The notes: generated by a model not told the origin, from the sequence alone. Positions 36,136 through 45,645 are shown, numbered from the stretch's first letter. The stretch: DNA of 64,000 nucleotides from an uncultured Prevotellaceae bacterium (GCA_900320845.1 ONTS01000003.1:36652-100651), one strand, 5' to 3'. Numbers and translations are program-made.

Positions 36136-36753
36136 TTAGAAGTAGTAAGCCAGACCAATCTGCCAAGCGTTGCTCTTCGCCTTGTTGCGAATGCCTTCCA
36201 TTACTTTTATCTCGCCGGCATTGCCACAGGCGATGTTGTAGTTAACGGAAGCCTGCAGGTGGTTCAGCACCATGGCGCCGATACCTACGTTGATGCTGAA
36301 GTTGGAGGTCTTCAGCTTCCAGTCGGCAACATCAGCGAAGATACTCTGGTCCTTGTCGCCTACGTTGAAGCCAAACTGCGGACCGGCGAAGAAGTAGATT
36401 TCAGCCATCTCGCCCAAACCGAATCCGTAACGAAGGTTGATGGGGATGACAACCTGATGTTGTTTGATGGTTTCTTCATACTTTAGGTTTTCCGTGGAGT
36501 ACAGGTCAAACTTGGCTGCACGATAGTCGTACATCACCGCTGCGTCAAGTCCGAGGTTGACGATGGGCAAATTGACCTTCACAGTAGGACCTACGAAGAA
36601 GCCTACTTGATTGGATTGGTCTAAAATCTTCTTATCAAATTTCAGTCCTGTAATATTCATACCGGCTTTTACACCGAATTGCACCTGTGCTTTGGCGGGT
36701 GCGGCAGCCAGCAGCATAACTGTCATAACTGCGAGGGAGAGAAGTTTTTTCAT
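36136..36753 (-). CDS. PorT-type outer-membrane beta-barrel protein
   Basis: A 205-residue protein with a signal peptide (LLAAAPAKAQ). The mature part begins VQFGVKAGMNITGLKF and ends in WQIGLAYYF, with an aromatic C-terminus and alternating strands typical of 8-stranded barrels of the OMP_b-brl/PorT type. It has its own promoter (TATCTTTG on the minus strand, 36884-36891) downstream of the T9SS operon. A role in T9SS is possible but not shown; PorT-like proteins are numerous. Confidence 0.8.
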   Translation of the reverse strand: MKKLLSLAVMTVMLLAAAPAKAQVQFGVKAGMNITGLKFDKKILDQSNQVGFFVGPTVKVNLPIVNLGLDAAVMYDYRAAKFDLYSTENLKYEETIKQHQVVIPINLRYGFGLGEMAEIYFFAGPQFGFNVGDKDQSIFADVADWKLKTSNFSINVGIGAMVLNHLQASVNYNIACGNAGEIKVMEGIRNKAKSNAWQIGLAYYF

Positions 36754-36854
36754 GATGTGATGAGTTTTGTATGAGTTTGTTGTGTTTTTATCCTTTGATG
36801 CTTCGACGATGCTGTGTTTGCGGTTGTCTGCCTTTGGTAGGCATGGAAAAGCAA

Positions 36855-36891
36855 CTACGTGCCACCTTTTGGTAGCACGTAGGCAAAGATA
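36855..36891 (-). promoter_or_regulatory. Promoter directly followed by a hairpin
   Basis: A minus-strand TATCTTTG box (36884-36891) adjoins an inverted repeat, CTACGTGC (36855-36862) and GCACGTAG (36875-36882), with ACC/GGT inside. The hairpin would form the very 5' end of the barrel mRNA, and it is also well placed as the gldN-operon terminator. Confidence 0.6.
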
Positions 36892-36936
36892 GGTATTTTC
36901 TTTGAGTATTCCTAAAAGTATAGAATAATTGTTTGC

Positions 36937-37977
36937 TTAGTGTCGTTGTCTTCTCACGGTCACTCTTGCTGCGGGTTGTCCCGACGTAGAGCGTTTGCGT
37001 GTAGCGCGTGCTGATGTGCCGCTGTCCGATGTCGTGGAACGGCGTGACGAGCGCACCTTCTTTTCTTTCACATCGGGCTCTGCATTGGCAACACTATCCA
37101 AGGAATCCTTTACCGCAGGATCGCCGAAGATGTTCTTTTCGAAGTCGGTGAGTTCCTTTTCTATGCGTCGTTGTTCGCGTGCCATAGCAGAATCGGTGGG
37201 GCAGTATTGTGCCAATGTTCTGCCGAGCATATTGGTTGTCTTGTATATCTTGCCCTTGTACATGTTGCGTGTGAAGAAGTCGTCGATGGACATGGTGGCA
37301 GCATTGTTCAAGTTACTCGTCATGATGATCTGCTTGGCGAGGAAGGGGGCAATGTCGTCGTACTTTATCCAAAAGAGGGGATATGATGTTGCGCCATCGC
37401 CGAAGTCGTCTTCGCGTACCATGATGGGGCAGAGGGCAATGACCTTAATGTGGAAGGTGGAAGTGCCCTGGTCGTAATAGGCGCTCTCCTTAATATAATA
37501 AGCAGTCACCTCGCGTGAAGGAATGTCGCTGTTGTCGATGTGCACCTGTCCTTTGTCATTGCGCTCGTAGAAGATGTGGTAGTTGTCGAGGAATGTTTTA
37601 GGCATGATACGTGCCTTCTCTTCAAACGACTCGTTTCCGTCCATTCGGTATTCGAAGGCATTGATACCTCCGTTTTTGGCACCGCGCATCATGAGTTTGA
37701 AGATGTAGGTGAACAGATTCATTTGTGTTCCGATGGGTTCTACGGGATAGTAGAGACCGGCATTGGCGTCTTCTGTCAGCTCCACTCTGCGATAGATGTC
37801 GCGTCGCCATACCACGTCTTCTGACATGGGGGCGGTGGTGGGGAAGTCAATACGGGCACGGGTGGTCATGTTGTCGGCATTGGAACGTGCCTGCTGTTGC
37901 TGTCGACGTGCTGCCGGCTGCGCCTGAATGTGCAGAGCGAAAGCAGCGGCAATGAGTATGAATAGATAGCGTTTCAT
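36937..37977 (-). CDS. gldN: T9SS ring component GldN/PorN
   Basis: About 346 residues from the start at 37977 (MKRYLFILIAAAFALHIQAQ), giving a proper signal peptide; a longer start at 38004 is possible. DVVWRRDIYRRVELTEDANAGLYYPVEP is the GldN/PorN hallmark. With GldK it forms the periplasmic ring under the outer membrane. The Lys/Arg/Ser-rich C-terminal tail (DVKEKKVRSSRRSTTSDS) is a low-complexity extension. Last gene of porP-gldK-gldL-gldM-gldN. Confidence 0.95.
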   Translation of the reverse strand: MKRYLFILIAAAFALHIQAQPAARRQQQQARSNADNMTTRARIDFPTTAPMSEDVVWRRDIYRRVELTEDANAGLYYPVEPIGTQMNLFTYIFKLMMRGAKNGGINAFEYRMDGNESFEEKARIMPKTFLDNYHIFYERNDKGQVHIDNSDIPSREVTAYYIKESAYYDQGTSTFHIKVIALCPIMVREDDFGDGATSYPLFWIKYDDIAPFLAKQIIMTSNLNNAATMSIDDFFTRNMYKGKIYKTTNMLGRTLAQYCPTDSAMAREQRRIEKELTDFEKNIFGDPAVKDSLDSVANAEPDVKEKKVRSSRRSTTSDSGTSARATRKRSTSGQPAARVTVRRQRH

Positions 37978-38045
37978 GTCTGTTGTATTATGTGTGCGCA
38001 TCATGTCTGTCTATATAATAGGCGTGTCGCGGATGATACTTATTG

Positions 38046-39602
38046 TCAGTTGACGATTATTTCCATGGCTCCTGGCAGCTTGCGGTTGATGCCATCGGGT
38101 CCTACGGCGCTGATGTTGGTGATGTAGAATCGTTTGCTGCGTGCCAGTTTGCGGAAGGCATCCTTCTGTTGTCCTGAGAATTGTCCTCCTGCCGATGCCA
38201 TAGGGACAGCGTTACCCATGTTGTCGTAGAACACTGTTGTGAAACCTGTGACTCTGAATGGTATGTCGAGCAGTCCGTCGTCGATGGCTGCATTCAGTGC
38301 GTTGGCTCCCACGAGGGCACCCTTGCCGAGTCTGCCGCCCTTGAAGCGGTCGTTGCCTACGACGATGTATGGTGTCGGATCGGGCAACTTGCGTACCTTG
38401 AAGGTGAACGGACCCATGGAGCGGGTCTTGTCGCCGTCGCGTGCCGTTACATTGAAGGTCACATCCTTACCCACGGCGGAGGGAACGGCTACATATTTGC
38501 CGGGACCTGTCGAGGATAGCGAACCGCCTGACATGGACAGTGAGACACCGCTGAGTGGTACTCCGGGAACGCTGACGCTAATCGGGTTCTTGTAGCCAGC
38601 ATAGAGCACATTCATCATGTCGGCAGCCACGGTAGCCGTCGACGGAGCGGCAATCACTTCGTACTCTTGCGAGAACTCGCGGCGAATCATGTCGCCAGTG
38701 CCGTTGGGCATGGCTATGTATCCGCGGAACGAGTGTTTACCAATGCCTCCAGCAGTGAACTTATAGGTTCCGTTCGAGCTGTTGATGCGGTTTCCGTTGA
38801 CAAAGATCTCGGGTCGCATGGTTGTGTCGACAGCTGCCAGCACAATCTGAGCGGAAAATTGTTCGCCTGGATAGAGGGTAGTCTTGTTGGGTATGACGAA
38901 AGCGTCGACCTTGTTGACGCGTATGTCTTTCACATCAATGTTGGACAGCAGGTGGTGGAGCACTTCTCCTTCAGCGTAGCGTATGTCGCCCTGCAGCTTA
39001 GAGAGCAGTGTCACAGCAGCCGCAACGGGCATGTTTTCGAAGAGGGCTTCCTGCCAGTTCTTACCCATCTGGGCATAACCTTTAGGCACTTCGGTAGAAA
39101 GGTTGGTGTTGATGGCGTTCTGTTTCTCCTTGTCGGCCACCAAGCCCACCATGCGTTTACGATAGTTGTTGATGGCATCGAAGAGTTCTTGTCCTTTACC
39201 GGTGCCCGGTGCGAGCATGATATGCGACGCTGCTTCGAGGTCGTCCTTGTTTTTTATGTCGCTGAGGTTGAATTCGTCGCCATCGGCTTCACGCACGATG
39301 CTCTCCTTGAGTTGTTGTGTGAAATTGTAGAGGCTGTCGCTCATGTTTTTCACCATCGAGGCCTTCTCAAACCATTCCTTCACCTTCTCGGGATTTCGCT
39401 TCATTTGTGCCTCAAAGTCAGCGAACATGTTTTGGTTTTGCTTCGTTGAGTTTTCTGTTGTGCGTTTGAGACTTTCCTCCACCAATGAGAAGCCGTTCAA
39501 CACTTCAGTAGAAATGTTGAGAGCGAGCATCGCCATGAGCACCACATACATGAGGTTGATCATTTTTTGGCGCGGCGACTGTGGTCTTTTCTTAATAGCC
39601 AT
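38046..39602 (-). CDS. gldM: T9SS motor component GldM/PorM
   Basis: A 518-residue protein. The N-terminal transmembrane helix (MINLMYVVLMAMLALNIST, residues 15-33) is followed by a long periplasmic part with the helical first domain (NGFSLVEESLKRTTENSTKQ) and Ig-like domains to the C-terminus. GldM spans the periplasm and couples the proton-driven motor to the GldK/GldN ring. The order after gldL, 21 bases away, is the conserved one. Confidence 0.96.
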   Translation of the reverse strand: MAIKKRPQSPRQKMINLMYVVLMAMLALNISTEVLNGFSLVEESLKRTTENSTKQNQNMFADFEAQMKRNPEKVKEWFEKASMVKNMSDSLYNFTQQLKESIVREADGDEFNLSDIKNKDDLEAASHIMLAPGTGKGQELFDAINNYRKRMVGLVADKEKQNAINTNLSTEVPKGYAQMGKNWQEALFENMPVAAAVTLLSKLQGDIRYAEGEVLHHLLSNIDVKDIRVNKVDAFVIPNKTTLYPGEQFSAQIVLAAVDTTMRPEIFVNGNRINSSNGTYKFTAGGIGKHSFRGYIAMPNGTGDMIRREFSQEYEVIAAPSTATVAADMMNVLYAGYKNPISVSVPGVPLSGVSLSMSGGSLSSTGPGKYVAVPSAVGKDVTFNVTARDGDKTRSMGPFTFKVRKLPDPTPYIVVGNDRFKGGRLGKGALVGANALNAAIDDGLLDIPFRVTGFTTVFYDNMGNAVPMASAGGQFSGQQKDAFRKLARSKRFYITNISAVGPDGINRKLPGAMEIIVN

Positions 39603-39623
39603 GCTTTATGTGTGGTGGAAGGA

Positions 39624-40469
39624 TTATTGTTGCGGAGTATTGTTGTTGGGCACTGCGGCGCGCATGTTGACGGTCATCGCCTCAATCATGCGTGCATAAA
39701 TGCTGTTAAGCTCTTGTATCTGTTGTGCCATGCGTTGTGTCTGTTCGTTGATTTGGTCGATGGTACCAATCTGTTGGCTGGCACTCTTAAGCTGCATCTC
39801 ATAGACTTTGGTAATGCCGGTGAGTGTGCGGTTGAGGTTTTCCATCTCTTCGCTGTCGCGTGTGAGGCGTTGGCTTTGCTCGTTGACTTTGCCGAGCATC
39901 TCGGTGAGCTGTGTGAGTTGCTCCACATAGTTCATGGTGGCCTCAACCATTTCCGGCGTCTGCTCTGCCTGTTGTGTTACCCATGCCGGACTGCCTATTG
40001 CCATGCCTCCAGCAGCAGGTGCGCCAACAGCGGGTATGGTTCCTTCGGTCGGTTCTGTGCCAATGGCTGGTGCTGTATTGGATCCGCCTATGATGATGGT
40101 GCCGGGCACTGCGGCTGCCATACCGGGCTGGGCAGGCGTCTGCGTCTCTTCAACGTCTGCTGCAACTGTTTCAGCGGGCTCCGTTTCGTCTACCTCTTCT
40201 TCGTTGTTGTGTATTGCCAGTTCGCGTCCGATAGCAGTCTTGTCGAACGGACGGTCGAAGGCAGAGAGGAAGAATACCACTACCTCAGTGCCCATGCCGA
40301 GGAACAGCATGATGTTGGCGCCTGGCAGGTGGGTCAGTTTAAAGAGTGTACCGAGGATAACGATGGCGGCACCCCAGCTGTATGCATAGTTCAGGAAGGT
40401 CTGGCCAGGGACACTGTCCATCCACTTCTGCATGCGATAGACGAAGTTATGTTTACTATAGTTGGTCAT
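39624..40469 (-). CDS. gldL: T9SS motor component GldL/PorL
   Basis: A 281-residue inner-membrane protein. Two transmembrane helices (about 20-75: SWGAAIVILGTLFKLTHLPG and MLFLGMGTEVVVFFLSAFD) include the conserved Lys and Glu of the GldL proton channel. The rest is a cytoplasmic coiled-coil region rich in Gln and Glu. It energises T9SS with GldM. Confidence 0.95.
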   Translation of the reverse strand: MTNYSKHNFVYRMQKWMDSVPGQTFLNYAYSWGAAIVILGTLFKLTHLPGANIMLFLGMGTEVVVFFLSAFDRPFDKTAIGRELAIHNNEEEVDETEPAETVAADVEETQTPAQPGMAAAVPGTIIIGGSNTAPAIGTEPTEGTIPAVGAPAAGGMAIGSPAWVTQQAEQTPEMVEATMNYVEQLTQLTEMLGKVNEQSQRLTRDSEEMENLNRTLTGITKVYEMQLKSASQQIGTIDQINEQTQRMAQQIQELNSIYARMIEAMTVNMRAAVPNNNTPQQ

Positions 40470-40546
40470 GGGGAATTACTATTTGACAATGTTCTGTTTG
40501 CTGTTATGATGCTGTTCTGTTAGGTTGTGGCTGAGTATGAGTCTCT

Positions 40547-42013
40547 TTACTTTCTCTTCTTCTTGGTCGTCTTGGTCACTCTTGCTTTGGTGCTTGCCGA
40601 CGATGCCATGCTTCTCACGCATCTGAATCCTATATAGGAGCGTGGCTGGTTCTGGTATTCCCATGTGCGCCATGCCGAGCGTATGTACGACTCAGGATCT
40701 TTCCACGAGCCTCCACGCACGCTTTTCTTTTTCAGACGGTAGGGGTCTTCCTTGGCGGCGTTATACTTCAGCTGTGGGTTGATGTCGTTCATGGCATCGA
40801 CGCCTGCTTCGGTATAGATGGTGCTTGTCCATTCCGCTACGTTACCAGCCATGTCGAACAGTCCGTTGGTGTTGGCGCCATAGATGGCTACCTTCGAGGT
40901 GATGAGGTTGCCGTCTTTGGTATAGTTTCCGCGGTCGGGTTTGAAGTTGGCAAAGAAACATCCTTCTCCGTTCTTCACACTTTGGTTTTCCCATGGAAAT
41001 TCGTTGCCGTCTTTGCCTCGTGCGGCATACTCCCATTCAGCCTCTGTGGGGAGGCGATAACGTTGCACGTAGCGTGCTTCCGGTCCGAGACCCTTCAGCA
41101 GGTAGTCGGTGCGCCATGCGCAGAAGGCATTGGCTTGTTCCCAGGTGACACCCACCACGGGATAGTTGTTGTAGGCAGGATTGCTGAAATAGTTGCGCAG
41201 ATACATCTCGTTGTCGGAGTTGCGGAAGTCGTTGACCCAGCAGGTGGTGTCGGGATAGATGTTGACGATGTAGGTATTGAGGAAGTCCCAAGGTCCTGTC
41301 AGTGGGCGGTTGATGGTTTCGCGCACGATTCGTCCCTCATCGTCGATGTAAGCAGTGTCCTTTGATATCATCACCACTTCGTTGGGGTCTACCACCACGT
41401 CAGTATTGAGGTTTCGTTCCTGCGGATTGATGCGGTTGCGGCGCAGAGCGGCAGCGGTGTAGTCGTAGATTTCGTAGCGATAGTTCATCTGTGCTGCGTC
41501 AAGCAGCTTCTCGCCTGTCACAGGATTGGTGACATACAGGCTCTCAAAGGCGCGTTGTTCGTCTTCGTTGGGTTTGCGTGGCAAGGGCTTCTTCCAGTTG
41601 AGGTGTGGTGTTACAGGGTCGCCGTTCTTATCTTCGGTAATCTTGTAACTCTCGTCGCCACCATAGGCTGGGTCAGCAAGGCGCTCGCGGAGGATGGAGT
41701 CGCGCACCCAAAATACAAACTGTTTGTACTTGGAGTTGGTCACTTCCGTCTCGTCCATCCAGAAGCCGTCAACAGAGATCTCCTTGATGGGCGTTTCTTT
41801 TCCCCATAGGGTGTCTTGATTTTCGATACCCATCTTGAGGAATCCTCTTTTGATCATAATCATGCCGTAGGGTGCCGGTTCGGAGAATGCTTTACCGCCT
41901 CCCACGCCTGTTACTTCTCCGCCGCTGCCAGAGCCGGTGGAGAGTTTGGAACCGAAACAGCCGCTGAGAAGCACTATAGCTGCCAGGCTGAATACTATCG
42001 TTGTTTTCTTCAT
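40547..42013 (-). CDS. gldK: T9SS lipoprotein GldK/PorK
   Basis: A 488-residue lipoprotein (lipobox LLSGC, Cys at about 19) with a formylglycine-generating-enzyme-like (sulfatase-modifying factor) fold: FWMDETEVTNSKYKQFV, RLPTEAEWEYAARG and VRGGSWKDPESYIRSAWR with GFRCVRS. In T9SS it forms the ring with GldN and is not an active FGE. The tail is Lys-rich. Lies between porP and gldL as in other Bacteroidales. Confidence 0.96.
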   Translation of the reverse strand: MKKTTIVFSLAAIVLLSGCFGSKLSTGSGSGGEVTGVGGGKAFSEPAPYGMIMIKRGFLKMGIENQDTLWGKETPIKEISVDGFWMDETEVTNSKYKQFVFWVRDSILRERLADPAYGGDESYKITEDKNGDPVTPHLNWKKPLPRKPNEDEQRAFESLYVTNPVTGEKLLDAAQMNYRYEIYDYTAAALRRNRINPQERNLNTDVVVDPNEVVMISKDTAYIDDEGRIVRETINRPLTGPWDFLNTYIVNIYPDTTCWVNDFRNSDNEMYLRNYFSNPAYNNYPVVGVTWEQANAFCAWRTDYLLKGLGPEARYVQRYRLPTEAEWEYAARGKDGNEFPWENQSVKNGEGCFFANFKPDRGNYTKDGNLITSKVAIYGANTNGLFDMAGNVAEWTSTIYTEAGVDAMNDINPQLKYNAAKEDPYRLKKKSVRGGSWKDPESYIRSAWRTWEYQNQPRSYIGFRCVRSMASSASTKARVTKTTKKKRK

Positions 42014-42060
42014 ATATCGTTATTTGTATGTTTTCTTTGTGTGGTGCACACCATTATATA

Positions 42061-43026
42061 TTATAAGTAGCGCACGCTCTTGTGCTTGTTTTTGCCTTTC
42101 TTGGTAAGGTTGATGTCTGTCTGGTAGGTGATGACTAGCTCGTGGCTTCCGTTGGCAGGACTTATTGCCGAGGTGTAGAGTTCATAGCTGTAGCCGAGGT
42201 TGATGCCGTGGAACGAGCCTCCTATGTAGGCGGTCACCGATGTGGCTCCCAGTTTCTCCTTGTAGGAGTTTCCGAAGGCTCCACCCAAGCCGGCGTACAT
42301 CATTTTGTTCTCATGACGGTATACGACACGTGCTGTGACATCGCCGCGGTAGGCATTGCCGTCGGTACGGAAGAAAAGAGAGGGGTGTATGGTTAAAAAC
42401 GGATTTCTCAGCTTTATATTGTATCCGCCGGTGAAATAATACGTGGGGTCTATCTTAAGTTCGTTGGTTTCGCCCAGTTCTATGAGCGGTGCGGTGATGT
42501 GTTGCACCGATGCTCCCACATACCATGGTCCGCGGGTGTAGTACAGTCCTGCGCTCAGGTCGATGCTGTTGCCGTTTTGGTCGCCACCAGCGAATGCTGG
42601 GTCGGAAGAGTCCTCCAAATCAATCTTCGAACCGTCCAGTTTCTCGCTCAAGAAACCTGCCTGCACACCCACACTCAGTGTGCCGCCGAAGAGTGGATGC
42701 TTCAGGGCATACTGAACGGCAAGGCGCTGGTGGACAAAAGCACCAATTTGGTCGTTCTGCAGTTGTATGCCGGCACCGTGATAGGTCTTAAGAGCATAGA
42801 ACGGAATGTCGGCTGCGATGTACAGTGTACGCGGATTGTGCTCAAAGCCCATCATGTTGAGCGCATAGGCAGCCGACACGTTAAGCTTCGACTCCTTACC
42901 CACGGCAGCAGGGTTGTACTGCGGCTCTATGTCGAAGTAATGGCTGAAGTTGGGGTCGTACTGCGCACGCACGCAAAAGCAGGACAACAGTCCTGTCATG
43001 ACGAGTATGATTCTTAGTTTTTGCAC
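42061..43026 (-). CDS. porP: T9SS outer-membrane protein PorP/SprF
   Basis: About 321 residues. QYDPNFSHYFDIEPQYNPAAVG is the PorP/SprF N-terminal signature, and GASVQHITAPLIEL and GGSFHGINLGYSYELYTSAI are typical barrel strands. I chose a GTG start at 43026 because it gives a clean signal peptide (MQKLRIILVMTGLLSCFCVRAQ as translated, 22 residues cut after AQ); an ATG at 43074 would add 16 non-signal-like residues. First gene of the T9SS operon. Confidence 0.88.
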   Translation of the reverse strand: MQKLRIILVMTGLLSCFCVRAQYDPNFSHYFDIEPQYNPAAVGKESKLNVSAAYALNMMGFEHNPRTLYIAADIPFYALKTYHGAGIQLQNDQIGAFVHQRLAVQYALKHPLFGGTLSVGVQAGFLSEKLDGSKIDLEDSSDPAFAGGDQNGNSIDLSAGLYYTRGPWYVGASVQHITAPLIELGETNELKIDPTYYFTGGYNIKLRNPFLTIHPSLFFRTDGNAYRGDVTARVVYRHENKMMYAGLGGAFGNSYKEKLGATSVTAYIGGSFHGINLGYSYELYTSAISPANGSHELVITYQTDINLTKKGKNKHKSVRYL

Positions 43027-43128
43027 GTAGTTATAACGATTGTTGTAGTGAATTATTGTGTGTGCGTGTCTCATTATCGCAGATTTTTTTACACCTTTGC
43101 ATGTGTAACGCTAAAACCTCTTTCTCTT

Positions 43129-44319
43129 ATGAACTACGACTCTATTCGTGACAAGCGCGTGGCTCTGCTGCTTTCTGGCGGTGTTGACAGCGCAGTCGTG
43201 CTTCACGAGCTGGTGACCAACGGCATCCAGCCCGACTGCTTCTACATACGTATTGGTCCGCAGGAGGAAGAGGAGTGGGACTGCACCAGCGAAGAAGATA
43301 TAGAGATGGCGACCGCCGTGGCAGCGCGCTATGGATGCAAGCTCGATGTGGTGGACTGCCACGCCGACTATTGGTCGAAGGTGACGTCGTATACCATGGC
43401 TACCGTGCGCGCAGGCCGTACTCCCAACCCCGATGTGATGTGCAACCGGCTCATTAAGTTCGGTGCGTTTCACGAGAAGTGCGGACACACCTACGATTAT
43501 ATCGCCACCGGGCACTATGCACAGACTGAGTGGATAGCAGGCCGTAAGTGGCTCACATGCAGCCCCGATCCAGTGAAAGACCAGACTGACTTTCTGGCAC
43601 AGATAACCGACTGGCAACTCAGCAAAGCTCTCTTCCCGATAGGACACTACCATAAAGACGAAGTGCGTCTGATAGCCGAGCGCGAGCATCTGGTCAACGC
43701 CAAACGCAAAGACTCGCAGGGCATATGTTTCCTCGGAAAACTGAACTATAACGATTATGTGCGCCGCTATCTCGGCGAACAGCCGGGCGATATCGTCGAG
43801 CAGGAGACAGGAAAAGTTATCGGACAGCACAAGGGACACTGGTTCCACACCATAGGTCAGCGCAAGGGATTGGGCTTGGGCGGGGGGCCGTGGAACGTGG
43901 TGAGCAAAGATGTAGACCGCAACATAGTCTATGTGACGAATGGTTATGCGCCGCGCGCTGTCCACAAGCTGGATTTCAGCATAGGTCCCTTCCACTATCT
44001 CACCCCCGATGTGACGCTTCCCTCCGCCACCGTCGACGACCTGCCACCTTTTGCCGCCGATATGCCGTGCCGTCTCATGGTGCCCGAAGGAGGATTTCAG
44101 GGCAATTCGGTTGAAGATGCCTACGACCCGTACCACATCGTCACCTTTAAGATACGCCATACGCCCGAGTATTTCTACGGTATGCTGGTGCCCGAGGCAG
44201 AAGGAGCCTACCGGGTGTATTCCGACCGCCCCGTGCAAGGCGTGGCGCCGGGACAGTTCTGTGTCATATACGACAGAGAACATCACCGATGCTACGGTAG
44301 CGCAGAAATAATTGGCTGA
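43129..44319 (+). CDS. mnmA: tRNA-specific 2-thiouridylase MnmA
   Basis: A 396-residue enzyme that thiolates U34 of Lys, Glu and Gln tRNAs. The PP-loop LLSGGVDSAVVL binds ATP; TPNPDVMCNRLIKFG and SQGICFLGK carry the two catalytic cysteines; GHYAQ and HTIGQRKGLGLGG are family motifs. The start at 43129 (MNYDSIRDKR) is fixed by the CACCTTTG -7-like box at 43092-43099. Divergent from porP. Confidence 0.95.
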   Translation: MNYDSIRDKRVALLLSGGVDSAVVLHELVTNGIQPDCFYIRIGPQEEEEWDCTSEEDIEMATAVAARYGCKLDVVDCHADYWSKVTSYTMATVRAGRTPNPDVMCNRLIKFGAFHEKCGHTYDYIATGHYAQTEWIAGRKWLTCSPDPVKDQTDFLAQITDWQLSKALFPIGHYHKDEVRLIAEREHLVNAKRKDSQGICFLGKLNYNDYVRRYLGEQPGDIVEQETGKVIGQHKGHWFHTIGQRKGLGLGGGPWNVVSKDVDRNIVYVTNGYAPRAVHKLDFSIGPFHYLTPDVTLPSATVDDLPPFAADMPCRLMVPEGGFQGNSVEDAYDPYHIVTFKIRHTPEYFYGMLVPEAEGAYRVYSDRPVQGVAPGQFCVIYDREHHRCYGSAEIIG

Positions 44320-44563
44320 CACATACGACATAGACAGTGATAGGAAAAGAATGAGCCTGCCACTGTCGGTGCCTACTTCAAAAATCATTACACAACTTTC
44401 GGTGTGCTGTTGAGCTACTCCCGTATACCAATCTCGTCGACTTTGGTCGAAATCGTAGCACGATGGCTTTCATGTCATAGCCATGCAGCCAACAGTAAAT
44501 GAACGTGAGATCGACGAAAACATGTTAGAATAACATGAGCTACTTATCCTTTTCTCTTTCAAC

Positions 44564-45180
44564 CTAAATAGATGGTTTCTTTGGAAAGAAGCAATATGCA
44601 GCAATGGTGCCGACCGGGTGGACGACATAATTATTGAGCAACCTGTGTTGTGAATGATCCACCTGTGCGATGTTTTTCATTTCATCGTTGACAGTCTCGA
44701 TAATTGCCCGTTTCCCGAGTGGGAGCTTGTAGTAGACACTCATCAGTGCTCCTTTCATGTTGCTTTTGAGTTTTGTTATCAACTGTATGCCATTCACAAA
44801 TAGCCCTGAAAGAGATCCTTGCTGATATACACCTTGTCGGCTGTGAACTTGTCAAAGCTTCTTTCAACGACCTTATAGTTTTCAATGGGGGGGCTGTCAT
44901 CTACATCATCAGGCGTTACAGTGAAGTTAAGCAGTTCTCCCTTCTCGTTGCATATCAGATGCAACTTGAATCCGAAGAACCATCCCATTGAATACTTGCC
45001 CTTGCAGTAAAATCCTTGAAAGTCTTATGAATATGTTTGCCCTTGTTCTTGCACGAAACGGTTATATGTGACTACCTTTGGGAACAGATGTCTGAGGTTG
45101 ACGTATAATCAAATAGAAGTGTTTACGATAGCGATAGCCAGAGTTCTGAAACAATTTCACTAATCATAACCTCGGCCACA
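44564..45180 (-). pseudogene. Frameshifted IS982-family transposase
   Basis: The C-terminal half is nearly continuous but needs a frameshift near 44796, where the downstream ORF begins with MNGIQLI while the upstream one ends QGYL. The N-terminal half (45000-45180) needs further shifts. DDE residues cannot all be placed. It cannot encode a functional transposase. Confidence 0.7.
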
Positions 45181-45290
45181 GAGAGGTACCATTGCGATGA
45201 TAGCTTCTCTTTCGGGACTCTTGCGGAGCATTCAGACTATATCATTATTTCAACATACGGCAAAAATCTTTGTTAATTTCGTCTGCCTTG
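44564..45290 (-). mobile_element. Decayed IS982-family insertion sequence
   Basis: On the minus strand, GWFFGFKLHLICNEKGELLN...TPDDVDD, then ADKVYISKDLFQGY, then NGIQLITKLKSNMKG...KRAIIETVNDEMKNIAQVDHS and AAYCFFPKKPS are IS982-type transposase blocks, but they lie in different frames (44794-44988 and 44564-44797). Upstream (to about 45290) frames keep changing with stops: SGYRYRKHFYL and YNRFVQEQ are still readable. No intact terminal inverted repeats identified. Confidence 0.75.
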
Positions 45291-45295
45291 CGAGG

Positions 45296-45509
45296 GAAAT
45301 CTTGTTGAACCAGACATCGAGATTGTACTCAACGACTATCGCAACTCTTTGTTTGTTCTCGTTAAAAGAGTAGCTATTGGTACCCGCTTTGATGAAATGA
45401 ATCGTTTCACCTTTAATGGTGTCAGTGTAGTACGCGTTATTTTGCGCAGAAAAGAAACCTGTCCTGCAAAAAGAACGATTACCAATAGGAATAAGTAAAT
45501 TCTGTTCAT
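45296..45509 (-). pseudogene. Truncated, frameshifted secreted-protein gene
   Basis: From the ATG at 45509 the minus strand encodes MNRIYLFLLVIVLFAG, a good signal-peptide core, but then runs into an unlikely basic stretch and a stop. The other frame continues plausibly as GFFSAQNNAYYTDTIKGE, then HFIKAGTNSYSF and VAIVVEYNLDVWFNKI, so a frameshift near 45460 is likely. Coding then ends at the IS remnant. The original product was probably a secreted protein of unknown function. A non-canonical original cannot be excluded. Confidence 0.55.
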
Positions 45510-45645
45510 TGATTTATAAAGTATTAATTGTTTATTTTACTTGTTTTTAAGCTGAATATGGGTGCAAAGTCACTAAAGAATTGCTAATTAACCAATAACC
45601 GTGCAATTATTTTACAAAATAATCCTTCGAACTCACGTTAAATAA

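Noticed and set aside
43111-44388. Long open frame opposite mnmA
   Set aside because: Covers the mnmA catalytic motifs on the other strand and has no recognisable domain of its own.
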